From Nitrobacter hamburgensis X14 (lineage in GTDB: Bacteria > Pseudomonadota > Alphaproteobacteria > Rhizobiales > Xanthobacteraceae), in the NCBI RefSeq assembly GCF_000013885.1, contig NC_007960.1, positions 62,001 through 126,000 on the forward strand: a DNA stretch of 64,000 nucleotides. The letters run 5' to 3'. Both the position numbers and the translations under genes were made by a program. Below the pieces are notes generated by a model. That model was not told where the DNA came from. It did no database searches and was given only the letters and a program-made list of their open reading frames with translations. This document shows, one piece after another, positions 1 to 8,805 of the stretch. Each line of letters starts with the position of its first letter. Positions within the stretch are counted from its first letter, which is position 1.

Positions 1-215
1 ACGGTGATAAATATCGGAGCTACCAAAGACGGGTGCCGATGTTCTGGCCGGATCACCGCGGTTGGCGCGTAGCCTTTAGAAACTACTCGTTTCGACGGAT
101 GCTTTGAAGGCGGCAAAGGACCGCTCAATCTGACCAGTGTTGTCGTCCAATGGAGCGTCGAGGCCGAGAACCAGCACCCTGACCTTCCAATTGTTGGAGA
201 GATTACATTGTCCTC
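1..215. other. left edge, no supported gene
   Basis: No gene can be supported here. Short open stretches of about 35-45 codons exist on both strands (roughly 75-215), each with protein-like composition, but neither has a start, a ribosome site or a recognisable family. They may be the end of a decayed gene continuing to the left of the window. Confidence 0.4.
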
Positions 216-233
216 TTGAAAGGAGATGAAACA

Positions 234-539
234 ATGGAACTGAATAGAAATCTGACGACCCGATCTTCTGGCTCTCCGGCGGCAGGCAGAAAGCGAGGTT
301 GGCTCAGTGGATGGAGCGGGCTTGCGGTCTGCGCGGTCGTTTTCGTCGGTGCGATCCTTGTGTTCAGTGGCGCGTTCGGCACGCAGAGCGCTGGAAAACT
401 GCTGCCACTGCTGTTCTTGCTGCCGTGTGCAATCATGATGTTCATGTGCATGAAAAATATGGGTGGCAATCAGAACGACACGGGCAGTTCAAATGTCAAA
501 ACTGGTGTTCACAAAACCGATTCTGACGACAGACATTGA
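234..539 (+). CDS. small membrane protein, DUF2933-like
   Basis: A 101-residue protein with a basic N-terminus and two hydrophobic segments (about residues 27-47 and 55-74). The second runs GKLLPLLFLLPCAIMMFMCM and ends in a Gly/Asn-rich polar tail. The PLLFLLPC.. Met-rich pattern resembles DUF2933 proteins, small membrane proteins commonly found beside metal-resistance genes; their role is unknown. The ATG at 234 is preferred because AGGAG lies 8 bases upstream; the frame also opens at a TTG at 216 that would swallow this ribosome site. The Met/Cys content of the second helix would suit metal binding, but that is inference. It is followed by about 225 bp without a gene. Confidence 0.65.
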   Translation: MELNRNLTTRSSGSPAAGRKRGWLSGWSGLAVCAVVFVGAILVFSGAFGTQSAGKLLPLLFLLPCAIMMFMCMKNMGGNQNDTGSSNVKTGVHKTDSDDRH

Positions 540-765
540 CCCTGAGGCTCAGGAAAAACGTTGCCGGGTAAATTGTGGCTGTCGGTCCGGAGAGAAGGCG
601 TCGTTTCTCGTGAACGCGCGATCCTAGTGTCGTTTGCGACATTACCTTTCCACCCGACCGAGCATCAATCATTGCGTAACCAACCTGCGAGAAATTGTTC
701 GCGATTTTATCAGCGCAGAGCAATGAAGCCGCCGTTGCCGGCGATCAGTAGGATATCACGGCCAG

Positions 766-2073
766 CTATTGACACTTCAAGTGAACGTTTTTGCGACTGC
801 CGATCCCCACGTACCCGCCGTTCTTACCTTTCGTAAGAAAAGTCGGGTCGCTCCAGGCAAGTACGGTTTTGGAGCGCACTTCAGCATCATCGCTGTCAGC
901 GGTCTCGATCACATCGCTCCCGGAGTGCCCTAAAAATACGAGCGATCGTGGCTTATCGAACGTCTTGGACCAAGACGCGAAGTACGCAATTGCCGTCATT
1001 ATCGAAAGTCCAGCTACACTGACGAGGATTTGTGCCAACACGGTCTGCGAGCCTGACTCCAATACGAAATGGGCCAAGAATGACAGGATAATTCCTGAAC
1101 AAAAGACATGGAGAGACTGTTCTCCGCATTTGATCAGAGGTTGAAGAATACTGCATTGCAAGCCGCTCCAGTTCACGGGCAGAAGCCGTGTCGCCAACAG
1201 TGCAATGAACGCAAAATGGATCACGCGGTAAGGAGCGAGGTCGGTCTTGTCATTTGGATTGAATGCGTCAAAGAGCCATTTTGGAAATTCATTCGCCAGA
1301 TTCGGGATATGACCGGCCATCGTCATTGCGAATGAAAATAGCAAATAGACGACTCCAACATAAAGAAGACTTCGTGAACGAATGAGACGGCGTGATCGCT
1401 TTGCGCCGCCCACAGCAAACCATGCGCCAAGAACGAACAGCAGCTGCCACGTAAAGGGATTGAAATACCATGCTCCTTCGGGGTAGGCGGACAAATTCCA
1501 GCCGAAATGTCGCGCAGCGAGGTAGAGATACAATGATCCCAACATCGTAGCATCGGGCAACCGCAACATGAGCCATAAAATTGGCAAGATACCTGCCAAA
1601 AGGACAATGTAGAGGGGGAGAACGTCCATGTTAAGGGGCTTGAAACGGAGGAGCAAGCCCTGGGTAAGGACGTCGAAAGGGTTGCTCACCAAACCGGCAA
1701 TATTGAATTCATTTATGAGCGCAGGATTATCGTAACTTTGTGCGATATGGCCGATCATGGCCGCATACAACACAAACAAGAAAATGTGAGCGACGTAAAG
1801 CTGCCAGACGCGCTTCATCAACCAGGACATTCCCGCAACAAAGCCGCGCCGCCGCATAATATTCGTGCAAACCAGCGATGTCATATATCCTGACATAAAG
1901 ATGAAAAGCTCAGCCGCATCACTGAAGCCGTAGTTTCTGATCGTGATCCACGCGACAACGTTGTTTGGAATATGATCAAGAAAGATCGCCCAGTTAGCGA
2001 TGCCGCGAAACAGATCAAGACGATGATCGCGTCCGCTGATTGGAAGAGTGTTGTTTGCTGGCGTGTGTACCAT
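766..2073 (-). CDS. opgC: OpgC-family acyltransferase
   Basis: A polytopic membrane protein of 435 residues matching the OpgC family, which adds succinyl groups to periplasmic (cyclic) glucans. The N-terminal signature is SGRDHRLDLFRGIANWAIF followed by LDHIPNN and SDAAELFIFMSGY, the part that holds the conserved Asp/His region of this acyltransferase group. About ten hydrophobic helices follow. The last 65 residues are hydrophilic and look unrelated to the usual OpgC end. The frame extends to 2145, but the ATG at 2073 has GGAAG six bases upstream and gives the N-terminal length usual in the family. It is isolated: no glucan synthase lies nearby, so it is probably an accessory gene rather than part of a glucan pathway. 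Confidence 0.85.
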   Translation of the reverse strand: MVHTPANNTLPISGRDHRLDLFRGIANWAIFLDHIPNNVVAWITIRNYGFSDAAELFIFMSGYMTSLVCTNIMRRRGFVAGMSWLMKRVWQLYVAHIFLFVLYAAMIGHIAQSYDNPALINEFNIAGLVSNPFDVLTQGLLLRFKPLNMDVLPLYIVLLAGILPILWLMLRLPDATMLGSLYLYLAARHFGWNLSAYPEGAWYFNPFTWQLLFVLGAWFAVGGAKRSRRLIRSRSLLYVGVVYLLFSFAMTMAGHIPNLANEFPKWLFDAFNPNDKTDLAPYRVIHFAFIALLATRLLPVNWSGLQCSILQPLIKCGEQSLHVFCSGIILSFLAHFVLESGSQTVLAQILVSVAGLSIMTAIAYFASWSKTFDKPRSLVFLGHSGSDVIETADSDDAEVRSKTVLAWSDPTFLTKGKNGGYVGIGSRKNVHLKCQ

Positions 2074-2852
2074 TTTAACTTCCGACTGCTTGCGTGCGGG
2101 GGCCCTGTTTGCGCTCGAAGGACTATTCGAAGAAGCGGAATGCATTTGGAGAACCGATGTCGGGGATCCGGGCGCGTTGTGGAGGGATCGTTTTGTAAGT
2201 AGGTCGGTGTAGCCCGAAAATTGTGTTTGGCTCGATGACGATAGCCCCGTTATCCAGAGTGATAACCTTATGCACCCGCTGGAAGGCTAACCCTCACAGC
2301 GGTCTCGCGATGTAGTCTGTCAGCGCGGTGATTTGACAATCCCCACAAGGAAGTTCGAAGAGATCACCGTGTTGGTTACAAGTTCACGCTGATGTGAGCG
2401 GCAGGGCGACTCTCTCAGCGGAAAGTGGTGGTGATAAATTGATGTCCTGGAATTGTCTCGAATGACGGGACACTCGATCAGCGGGCGACCGATCCGCAGC
2501 ATCTGGTGCCCGGGTAATGAAAAGCCGTTCGACGGCAGCAAGGAGGATGGGTGATCGTGTCGCGGTGATCTTCGCCGAGCCGGGAAAGACCGACAGGCTT
2601 ATCGAGCAGCATTGCTAGACCAGATGGTGAGGTCGGGCTCCCGTCGATGCCCAGCTTTTTGTCAGGAAGGCACCGCCGTTTTGCAATCGCGCCGGATTGT
2701 TCCGCGAAATGATAGAAGAGATGTTGCGCATGACGCCGCGTCACAAGACCGATTCCGACATCAGTCAAGAGGTAGGGCTTCGTCGCGAGACGATCGTAAG
2801 CGCCCTCGAGAGGCACACATTGGCGAAAGTTGGATTATGCCGCCCCGGACGT
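2074..2852. other. gene-poor gap between opgC and merP
   Basis: About 780 bp with no gene I can support. Open frames on both strands overlap one another and lack ribosome sites. One plus-strand stretch (about 2709-2830) reads like a short helical protein with a DUF1127-like pattern, but not convincingly. The opgC promoter must lie in the first part. Confidence 0.4.
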
Positions 2853-3137
2853 TCAGCGTTTCGGCGCCGAAGGAAAGCCGGCGCTGGTCGTCGCATTCGT
2901 CAGATCGTTGACCTCTGCCCGCGCATCATCGAACACAACGATTGCGGTTTTTTCCTTAAACGAAACGGTGACTTTTGAGACGCCGGAAACCTTCTCGATG
3001 GTCTTCTTGATCATGTAAGGACAGGCTTCGCAGTACATGTTGTCCACCGCCAGGGTGACGGTTCGTTGCTCCGCCATTGCCCCGCCGGAGGAAATGATAA
3101 GCAACCCGAGCGCGAGCGAAGTGGGGAACTTCGTCAT
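2853..3137 (-). CDS. merP: periplasmic mercury-binding protein MerP
   Basis: A 94-residue protein with a signal peptide (cleavage near residue 22, after GGAMA) and one heavy-metal-associated (HMA) domain. The metal site is NMYCEACPY, with Cys36 and Cys39 in the CxxC position. MerP binds Hg(II) in the periplasm and passes it to MerT. The ATG at 3137 is chosen because GGAGAG lies just upstream and the signal peptide starts there; the open frame runs much further back but overlaps merT. It starts 11 bp after merT. As last gene of the five-gene operon it has no reductase gene after it. Confidence 0.93.
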   Translation of the reverse strand: MTKFPTSLALGLLIISSGGAMAEQRTVTLAVDNMYCEACPYMIKKTIEKVSGVSKVTVSFKEKTAIVVFDDARAEVNDLTNATTSAGFPSAPKR

Positions 3138-3148
3138 TGATCTCTCCA

Positions 3149-3526
3149 TCATGATGTCAGCACGGGCCAAAGGACGTTGAACGCGATCGCAGCGACAACC
3201 AATATCGTCGCGACGACGAGCGCGGGATTTACGAATTTGCTCGCCGATCGAATTGAACATGCTGCATCTCTTTTTTGGTTCGATGAGCGATGCCACAGCC
3301 AGTATCCACACCCAAGACAGGCAACAGCTAGGGCAATGAAGTAGGGCTGATAAGGGGCGAGCCGAACCAGCGTGCCTATCCATGGAGCGCTGGCTCCCAG
3401 GGTAAAAAGAAGCAGCGGCAACATGCAGCACGACGACGCCGCGACAGCGCCCAGGACACCACCCGCCGCGGCGGCATTTTGCAGGCGCGTTACGTCGCGA
3501 GAACTATCGGATTCTCTGCTCGTCAT
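3149..3526 (-). CDS. merT: mercuric ion transporter MerT
   Basis: A 125-residue inner-membrane protein with three hydrophobic helices (about residues 22-45, 60-78 and 98-120). The first helix carries the vicinal pair Cys33-Cys34 (SSCCMLP) that accepts Hg(II) from MerP. A second pair, Cys70 and Cys73 (CLGC), sits in helix 2, and a single Cys90 lies in the loop after it. The usual MerT cytoplasmic pair is therefore shifted. It takes up Hg(II) towards the cytoplasm, where MerA would reduce it, but no merA is present in the window. It lies 12 bp downstream of the CcdA-like gene, in the same operon. Confidence 0.92.
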   Translation of the reverse strand: MTSRESDSSRDVTRLQNAAAAGGVLGAVAASSCCMLPLLLFTLGASAPWIGTLVRLAPYQPYFIALAVACLGCGYWLWHRSSNQKRDAACSIRSASKFVNPALVVATILVVAAIAFNVLWPVLTS

Positions 3527-3538
3527 GAAGCCAGCCTG

Positions 3539-4237
3539 TCAGACCGCCAGTTCGGGAATCCAGATGTACACCGCGTTCAACATGTAGAAGCCCATTGCTA
3601 TCAGGAGCACGCCACCAGCAATCTCGAAACCTCGCCGGTATCGGGCAAAGTGGCTGAGGTTTTCAAGCCAACTGACGGCGAAGGCGCCGATGGCGATGGG
3701 CACGGCGCGGCCGAGAGCGAACGCAAGAAGCAACACCACTCCAAGCCAGACCGACCCGATTCCCGCCGTGACACCGAGCAAAACCACCAAGGTTGGCGTG
3801 CAGATTGGGCACACCGCGATGGCGAACGGGATTCCGAGAAGGAAAGCTCCCCACGCGGCGGCTGGGCGGCTTGCTCGAAAACCGAACGATGGCAGCGGTA
3901 TCCGAAGCCAACCGACCCACATCAGGCCCAGGATGATCAACAACGGTCCGAGAAAAAGCCCCCAGCCTCGTCCAGCAATATCCGCGGCCCATTTCCCGCC
4001 CAATCCTGCGATCAGGCCGAGAAGCACATGGGTGAGAACCATGCCCAGGATGAACATGGCACCGAATAGGAATGCCTGGTCCTTGTTCCGACCCTTGGTG
4101 ACGTAGGCGAGCGAGACTGGGATCGAAGCCAAAGCAACGGGATTAAAGCTGAATACAAGCCCGGTCAGAAACGCGACGCCCGCGGCGGCGATGCCCGCAT
4201 GCTCCACTGCCAGCCGTAGCGATTCCGTATCCATCAT
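3539..4237 (-). CDS. CcdA/DsbD-like membrane thiol transporter
   Basis: A 232-residue polytopic protein of the cytochrome-c biogenesis transmembrane (CcdA/DsbD beta) family. These proteins carry electrons across the inner membrane with two membrane-embedded cysteines. Here CPICTP (second half, about residue 143) supplies two cysteines, while the first half has FSFNPVALASIP, where a Cys-Pro would be expected in standard CcdA (FxPCxL). That missing first cysteine suggests a metal-handling or specialised role. Its ATG overlaps the stop of the thioredoxin-like gene by ATGA, so the two are translationally coupled. Together they plausibly keep the MerT/MerP cysteines reduced or handle Hg-thiols (inference). 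Confidence 0.78.
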   Translation of the reverse strand: MMDTESLRLAVEHAGIAAAGVAFLTGLVFSFNPVALASIPVSLAYVTKGRNKDQAFLFGAMFILGMVLTHVLLGLIAGLGGKWAADIAGRGWGLFLGPLLIILGLMWVGWLRIPLPSFGFRASRPAAAWGAFLLGIPFAIAVCPICTPTLVVLLGVTAGIGSVWLGVVLLLAFALGRAVPIAIGAFAVSWLENLSHFARYRRGFEIAGGVLLIAMGFYMLNAVYIWIPELAV

Positions 4238-4494
4238 TCGCGCCCTTTACTTCGCTCGATCAGCGCCGTGCGCAGTTGCGCTACAGTCGGCATTGACGTG
4301 AAAATGAGTTTTCCGTCGACCGCGATGGATGGGAGCGTCAGCACGCCGAGTTCGACCGCATAATCGAGTTCATCGAGAACATTCAATTCTCGCCACACCA
4401 GATTCTTCACCGCTTCCTGAGCGGTTGTCCGGAGCCTGGCGTGCGCAGCGACGCATTCGGAGCAGCCGGGGCTATAGAACATCTCGACTTTCAT
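4234..4494 (-). CDS. thioredoxin/glutaredoxin-like protein
   Basis: An 86-residue thioredoxin-fold protein. The redox site is YSPGCSECVAAH (Cys11, Cys14), followed by the cis-proline segment VLTLPSIAVDGK typical of the fold. There is no signal peptide, so it acts in the cytoplasm. It sits between the MerR-type regulator (3 bp gap) and the CcdA-like protein (4-bp overlap) and probably passes electrons to or from the latter. Related small thioredoxin-like genes with CcdA-like partners occur in other mer-type operons of proteobacteria. The exact substrate is unknown. Confidence 0.75.
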   Translation of the reverse strand: MKVEMFYSPGCSECVAAHARLRTTAQEAVKNLVWRELNVLDELDYAVELGVLTLPSIAVDGKLIFTSMPTVAQLRTALIERSKGRE

Positions 4495-4497
4495 GGA

Positions 4498-4917
4498 TTA
4501 ATGCACCGGTGTCTTGACGTTGGCTCGTTCCAGAGCGGCGATAATCGTGCACTCGTTTACTGGCTGGGTTTCGTTCGCGCAGTCGGCAATCAGTTCATCG
4601 AGCGCCTTGGACATCGCCTTCATCGCGCGAATCTTGCTTTCGATCTGCAATTTTTTTTCGACGGCTCGGGTGCGGACGTCGCCGCAACAGGCCTTGTCGC
4701 GTCCCCGCAAGACGAGGAGATCGCGTATCTCCGCGAGCGTGAAGCCGCAGTTCTGGGCATGCTTGATGAAGCGGATGCGCCGTGCTGAGTCCTTGTCGTA
4801 CAGCCTATAACCAGCGGGACTTTTCCCTGCAGGCTCGACCAAGCCTTCCTGTTCGTAATAGCGCAACGTGTCGTTGCTAACGCTTGTGAGGGAAGCCAAT
4901 TTGCCGATGGTGAACAT
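4498..4917 (-). CDS. MerR-family metal-responsive regulator
   Basis: A 139-residue MerR-family activator: N-terminal winged helix (FTIGKLASLTSVSNDTLRYY), a dimerisation helix (residues 85-112) and a Cys-bearing C-terminal loop. The ligand cysteines are Cys78, Cys113 and Cys123, with an extra Cys77. The spacing 35 and 10 is that of ZntR/CadR-type sensors rather than the 35 and 9 of Hg-MerR (Cys82, 117, 126), so the inducer could be Hg(II), Zn(II), Cd(II) or Pb(II). It is the first gene of the merTP operon and directly downstream of a MerR-type promoter, so it should autoregulate. A similar operator precedes the HMA/P-type ATPase operon, which has no regulator of its own. Confidence 0.88.
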   Translation of the reverse strand: MFTIGKLASLTSVSNDTLRYYEQEGLVEPAGKSPAGYRLYDKDSARRIRFIKHAQNCGFTLAEIRDLLVLRGRDKACCGDVRTRAVEKKLQIESKIRAMKAMSKALDELIADCANETQPVNECTIIAALERANVKTPVH

Positions 4918-4938
4918 GCAGTCTCTCCAGCGTGTGTT

Positions 4939-4967
4939 CTAGACCCCGGAGTATACTCCAGGGTCAA
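4939..4967 (-). promoter_or_regulatory. MerR-type promoter/operator of the merTP operon
   Basis: Read on the minus strand, the -35 TTGACC (4967-4962) is followed by an imperfect dyad centred at 4953/4954 (half-sites CTGGAGTA and TACTCCGG) and a -10-like TCTAGA about 18 bases downstream. A stretched spacer filled by a dyad is the hallmark of promoters that MerR-family proteins untwist. The half-sites resemble ZntR/CadR operators. The start codon of the regulator is 22 bases further on. Confidence 0.8.
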
Positions 4968-5034
4968 GCGCATCATTGAGGCATCAGCCGCCTGCCGCGC
5001 GTCGGTCTGGATATGGTATCCAGGCCAGCCTGCA

Positions 5035-6285
5035 TCACCCTTGGGTGGATATCGTTGGGCGGGCGGACGGGACCTCGGAACGGAACAACGCCAAGGACAA
5101 CAAGGCGAGGATCATCTCGACGACTGCGAACACGCCCAACGCGGCCGCGAAGTTGTAACGGAGCAGTTCGCCGAAGATGAGGCTTCCGAGTCCGAATCCG
5201 ACGAAGAGCATGAAGACATTCAATCCCATCGCCTGTCCGGCACGTTTGCCGCCGAGCGAGGTAACAATTCCCGCGAAAAGTGGTTGGGTCATGTCGTAGC
5301 CCAGGGACAGCACCATCGCGACGACAGGGGCGAGGACCATTGGGAAGCCGAGCATCAGTGCCGCCGCCGCAAGAGTACTCAGCAACAGACCAATGGGTAT
5401 CAGTCTGGCGCGGCCGAAGCGATCCGCCGCCCGACCGATCAGCGGCCCGAAGAGGAGGCCGGGCACGCCATAACCGAGGAGCGCGAGGCCAATTCCGATG
5501 GGCCCGACGCCGTATCGCTGCTCGAAGTACACGCCAAGCCAGGTGAAGACGCCGGAATGGAATATCGAGTTGATGAGGACATAACCATAGGTGCGCTGCC
5601 CACGCGGCGTGCCGAGGAGATCCTTGTAGCCGCGGACCAAATCCCGGAGCGTGCCGGTCACCGATTGAGCCGTGGCAGCAATGACGGATCGATAGGGCAG
5701 AAGGACAAGCAGTAGCACCGCGCCGACAGCCCCGACCACGACGAACAAGCCTTGCCAGCCGACGAACGGCACAATCATCGCGCCCAGTGGCGAACCGAAG
5801 GCCATGCCGCCAGCCATCGCGCCGAACAGCCAACCGAGCGGTCGGCCCCGCTGTTCGTAGGGATACAGCCGTCCTACCAGTGCTAACGCAAGCGGAACGA
5901 CGCCGCTCGCGCCGATTCCAGTCACGGTCCGCCACAGTGCGAGCTGCTCAACGGACTGCGCGGTCGCCGTCAGCATGGTGAGCGCCGAGAAAGCCATCAA
6001 GGACACGAACATCACGCATGGATAACCGAGCCGATCCGCCAGAATGCCGTACGCGAGGGTCGCGATCCCATAGGGGATCAGGTAGGCGGGCACGATGAGC
6101 CCGACGGTTTGGACCGAGGTTCCGAAGGCATTCGACAGGGCGGGTATAATCGGCGCCACCATGTAGGCCTGAAAGAAGATGATGAAGGTTGCCGCGGCGA
6201 GCATCCGCAGGAGGCGCTCGCGCCGGTGATCGTCGATCGCGCCCGGCGCCGTTTGCCGCACTCTCACAAGATCATCCTGTGCCAT
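5035..6285 (-). CDS. MFS transporter in heavy-metal operon
   Basis: A 416-residue major facilitator with twelve predicted helices. The family signature between helices 2 and 3 is GILADRLGYP (G-x3-D-R-x-G), and a second copy, GRAADRFGRARL, lies between helices 8 and 9. The longer frame to 6345 overlaps the ATPase. The ATG at 6285 is one base after the ATPase stop and gives a normal N-terminus, so it is chosen. It is co-transcribed with the P-type ATPase and the HMA chaperone. The substrate is unknown; an efflux role for a metal or metal complex fits the context (inference). Confidence 0.82.
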   Translation of the reverse strand: MAQDDLVRVRQTAPGAIDDHRRERLLRMLAAATFIIFFQAYMVAPIIPALSNAFGTSVQTVGLIVPAYLIPYGIATLAYGILADRLGYPCVMFVSLMAFSALTMLTATAQSVEQLALWRTVTGIGASGVVPLALALVGRLYPYEQRGRPLGWLFGAMAGGMAFGSPLGAMIVPFVGWQGLFVVVGAVGAVLLLVLLPYRSVIAATAQSVTGTLRDLVRGYKDLLGTPRGQRTYGYVLINSIFHSGVFTWLGVYFEQRYGVGPIGIGLALLGYGVPGLLFGPLIGRAADRFGRARLIPIGLLLSTLAAAALMLGFPMVLAPVVAMVLSLGYDMTQPLFAGIVTSLGGKRAGQAMGLNVFMLFVGFGLGSLIFGELLRYNFAAALGVFAVVEMILALLSLALFRSEVPSARPTISTQG

Positions 6286-6286
6286 G

Positions 6287-8740
6287 TCACGCCGCCTGCG
6301 ATGTTGTGCGAGCAATCGGACGCCCGACACTCCGGATTGCATCAAAAAAGAGCCGCGGCGTTCCCCATAGCGAGTTGATGAAAATCGCAGTGACGCTGAC
6401 GGCCATCGCCACCATCGCCCACACCGGATGGATCAGGCCGGTGGCAGCAAGTGGAATGCCGAGGCCGTTGAAGAGAAAGGCGAGGGCGACGTTCTGAACC
6501 ATCTTGCTGTAGCTCCGGCGGCTGATATCGCGGGCGACCGGAAGCGCATCGAGACGATTGGACAGGATGATGATGTCCGCCGACTCGATCGCAATATCGG
6601 TGCCGCTACCCATGGCGATGCCGATATCAGCTTGCATGAGAGCGGGGGCGTCGTTGATGCCATCGCCGACCATCGCGACCCGGGCGTTGATCTGAAGCTC
6701 TCGGACGATTCTGGCCTTGTCCTGGGGCAAGACCCCTGCGTGAATCTCGTCGATGCCAACGTCCCGACCGACCCGCTGTGCCGCGCGCTCATTGTCACCA
6801 GTGACGAGGATCGTCCTGAGGCCTGCTTTGCGCAGCGCGGCGATGGCCGAGACGGCGTCCGGTCGGAGTGCATCGCCCAAGGCGACAATGCCCAGCGCGT
6901 GTCCATCCCGAGCGACGGCGATCACGGTGCGTCCGGCGGCCTCCAGGCTGTCAATGGCCTCACGAAGAGGCGTGAGGTCAATATCGCGGTCGGCGAGGAA
7001 GCGCGGACTGCCGACGAAGACTTCGCGGGCGTCGATGCGTGCAACGATACCCTTTCCGGGGAACGCCTCGAATGACTCAACGTCCCGAGGCGTTGCGCCG
7101 TAATCGAAAGCCGCCTTGATCACCGCCCGTGCCAGCGGATGCTCCGAGGATGCTTCGGCGGCAGCGGCAATGGCAAGAAGCTCCTGCTCACCTACATCCA
7201 TGGCTCTGATCTCGCGCACCGTTGGACGACCCTCGGTGAGCGTGCCTGTCTTGTCGAGGATGATTTTCGTCACCGTTCGGAAGCCCTGGAAGGCTTCGCC
7301 AGTCCGCATCAGGATGCCACGCTCGGCGGCCTGACCAGCACCACGTACGATGGAGAGCGGCGCTGAAATGCCGATGGCGCAGGGATATCCCATCACCAGG
7401 ACACTCAGACCAGCAAACACGGCACGTTCTACGTCCACATAGCCTGTGCCGAGCCAGGAGCCGATGAGCCAGCCGATGAAAGCAAGGGCGGCGATCAAAA
7501 GAACGGTCGGCGTGTAAACACGCAGCACGCGATCAACGAGATGAAGAAGGCCGGGCTTCAGCGCCCGTGCGTCCTCGACGTGACGGATCACCTGATGCAG
7601 GAAGCTGCCTTCTCCGATCGCCGTGATCCTCAGCAGGAGGGTGCCCGTGCTGTTGATCGAGCCGCCGATGACGGAATCCCCCTCGGTCTTCTCGATCGGG
7701 ACAGCCTCGCCGGTCACCAATGATTGGTCAACGCCGGAATGACCGTCGACCACCGTACCATCTGCGGGGATGCGCTCGCCGGGGCGAATCCGCACAAGAT
7801 CTCCGATCCTCACCTCATCAATCGGCAGTTCCAGTTCCTCGGTGCCGCGCACGACGCGCGCGGTCTCAGGCTGCAGGTCCAGCAGGCGCTTCACCGCCTG
7901 GGAACTTCGCGTCTTCACGATGAGCGAAAGCCACTCCGAGAAAATATGATAGGTGCCGACCATCACCGAAACGGCGAAGAAGGCCGCGGTGGGATAGCCG
8001 GGCCGATCGAGGATCAGCCCGATGATACCACCAGCTATCCCTGCGAACGCGCCGATCTCGAGAAGCACGTGCTGATTAAGGATGCCACGGCGAAGCGCCT
8101 GAACGGCCATGTAGAGAATGTGCCGCCCCACTCCGAAGACAAGCATCAGAGCCAAGGCACCCGCAAGCCAAGGTGCTGCGTCCGTCAGATATCCTTGCAG
8201 ATTGAGGTAAAGCAGGCTCAGTGCCATGACCGTTAGGCCCAACGCGGCGCCGATGGCGGTCCACAATCCGCTTGATCGCAACACCAGGAAGACAAACCCT
8301 CCAAGACTGAGGCACACCATGGCCGGTAGAAATCCGATCCAGCCCACAGCCGGATCGGCAATGATGGGAATCGCCGCGACACTGAGAACAACCGCGAGAA
8401 CGAAACGCCGGGCCTCGCGCAGTAGGTCGTGCTCTTCCTCTTCAAAGGCCCTGAGCTTGCGAGGGTCGGAAATCGTGTAGCCGATGTCGCGCAACGTTTG
8501 GAGCAGATGTTCGGGACGCGCAATTGTTGGATCGTACTCAACCAGCGCCTGTTCATGCGTCAGGCTCACGGCCACCTTGTCGACGCCGGGCATGCGGCCG
8601 AGCGCTTTCTCGATGGTGCCGGTGCAAAGCGAGCAATGCAGCCCCCCGATCCGGGCGCGAATCTTTCTGCGATTTGGTCGCGTTGATGGTTCCTCCGTCC
8701 AAAGCGCGAATGGGGAGTCGGTTGCCGTTGAAAGAGCCAT
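6287..8740 (-). CDS. P1B-type heavy-metal ATPase with YPC motif
   Basis: An 817-residue P1B ATPase. An N-terminal HMA domain carries GGLHCSLCTG (about residues 32-41). Two extra helices and the core helices follow, then the actuator loop with VTGEAVP, the phosphorylation motif DKTGTLTEG and the hinge VGDGINDAP. The membrane metal site reads MGYPCAIG (Tyr452-Pro-Cys454), so the first cysteine of the usual CPC is replaced by Tyr. That change should alter metal choice compared with CopA or ZntA. The ATG at 8740 has GGAG seven bases upstream. It lies 65 bp after the HMA chaperone gene and one base before the MFS gene; all three are probably one operon from the MerR-type promoter at 9061-9090. Confidence 0.93.
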   Translation of the reverse strand: MALSTATDSPFALWTEEPSTRPNRRKIRARIGGLHCSLCTGTIEKALGRMPGVDKVAVSLTHEQALVEYDPTIARPEHLLQTLRDIGYTISDPRKLRAFEEEEHDLLREARRFVLAVVLSVAAIPIIADPAVGWIGFLPAMVCLSLGGFVFLVLRSSGLWTAIGAALGLTVMALSLLYLNLQGYLTDAAPWLAGALALMLVFGVGRHILYMAVQALRRGILNQHVLLEIGAFAGIAGGIIGLILDRPGYPTAAFFAVSVMVGTYHIFSEWLSLIVKTRSSQAVKRLLDLQPETARVVRGTEELELPIDEVRIGDLVRIRPGERIPADGTVVDGHSGVDQSLVTGEAVPIEKTEGDSVIGGSINSTGTLLLRITAIGEGSFLHQVIRHVEDARALKPGLLHLVDRVLRVYTPTVLLIAALAFIGWLIGSWLGTGYVDVERAVFAGLSVLVMGYPCAIGISAPLSIVRGAGQAAERGILMRTGEAFQGFRTVTKIILDKTGTLTEGRPTVREIRAMDVGEQELLAIAAAAEASSEHPLARAVIKAAFDYGATPRDVESFEAFPGKGIVARIDAREVFVGSPRFLADRDIDLTPLREAIDSLEAAGRTVIAVARDGHALGIVALGDALRPDAVSAIAALRKAGLRTILVTGDNERAAQRVGRDVGIDEIHAGVLPQDKARIVRELQINARVAMVGDGINDAPALMQADIGIAMGSGTDIAIESADIIILSNRLDALPVARDISRRSYSKMVQNVALAFLFNGLGIPLAATGLIHPVWAMVAMAVSVTAIFINSLWGTPRLFFDAIRSVGRPIARTTSQAA

Positions 8741-8805
8741 CGGAGTCTCCGTGAGTGCGCGAGCACGCGCTGAAATGGGAAAGCGAGACGGGGCCGCGAT
8801 GACAA

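Noticed and set aside
2697..2978. Plus-strand frame with a possible DUF1127-like helical stretch
   Set aside because: It has no ribosome site, the second half runs antisense to merP, and the resemblance is weak.
5041..5715. 224-codon plus-strand frame
   Set aside because: It is the shadow of the MFS gene on the opposite strand, highly charged and without motifs.
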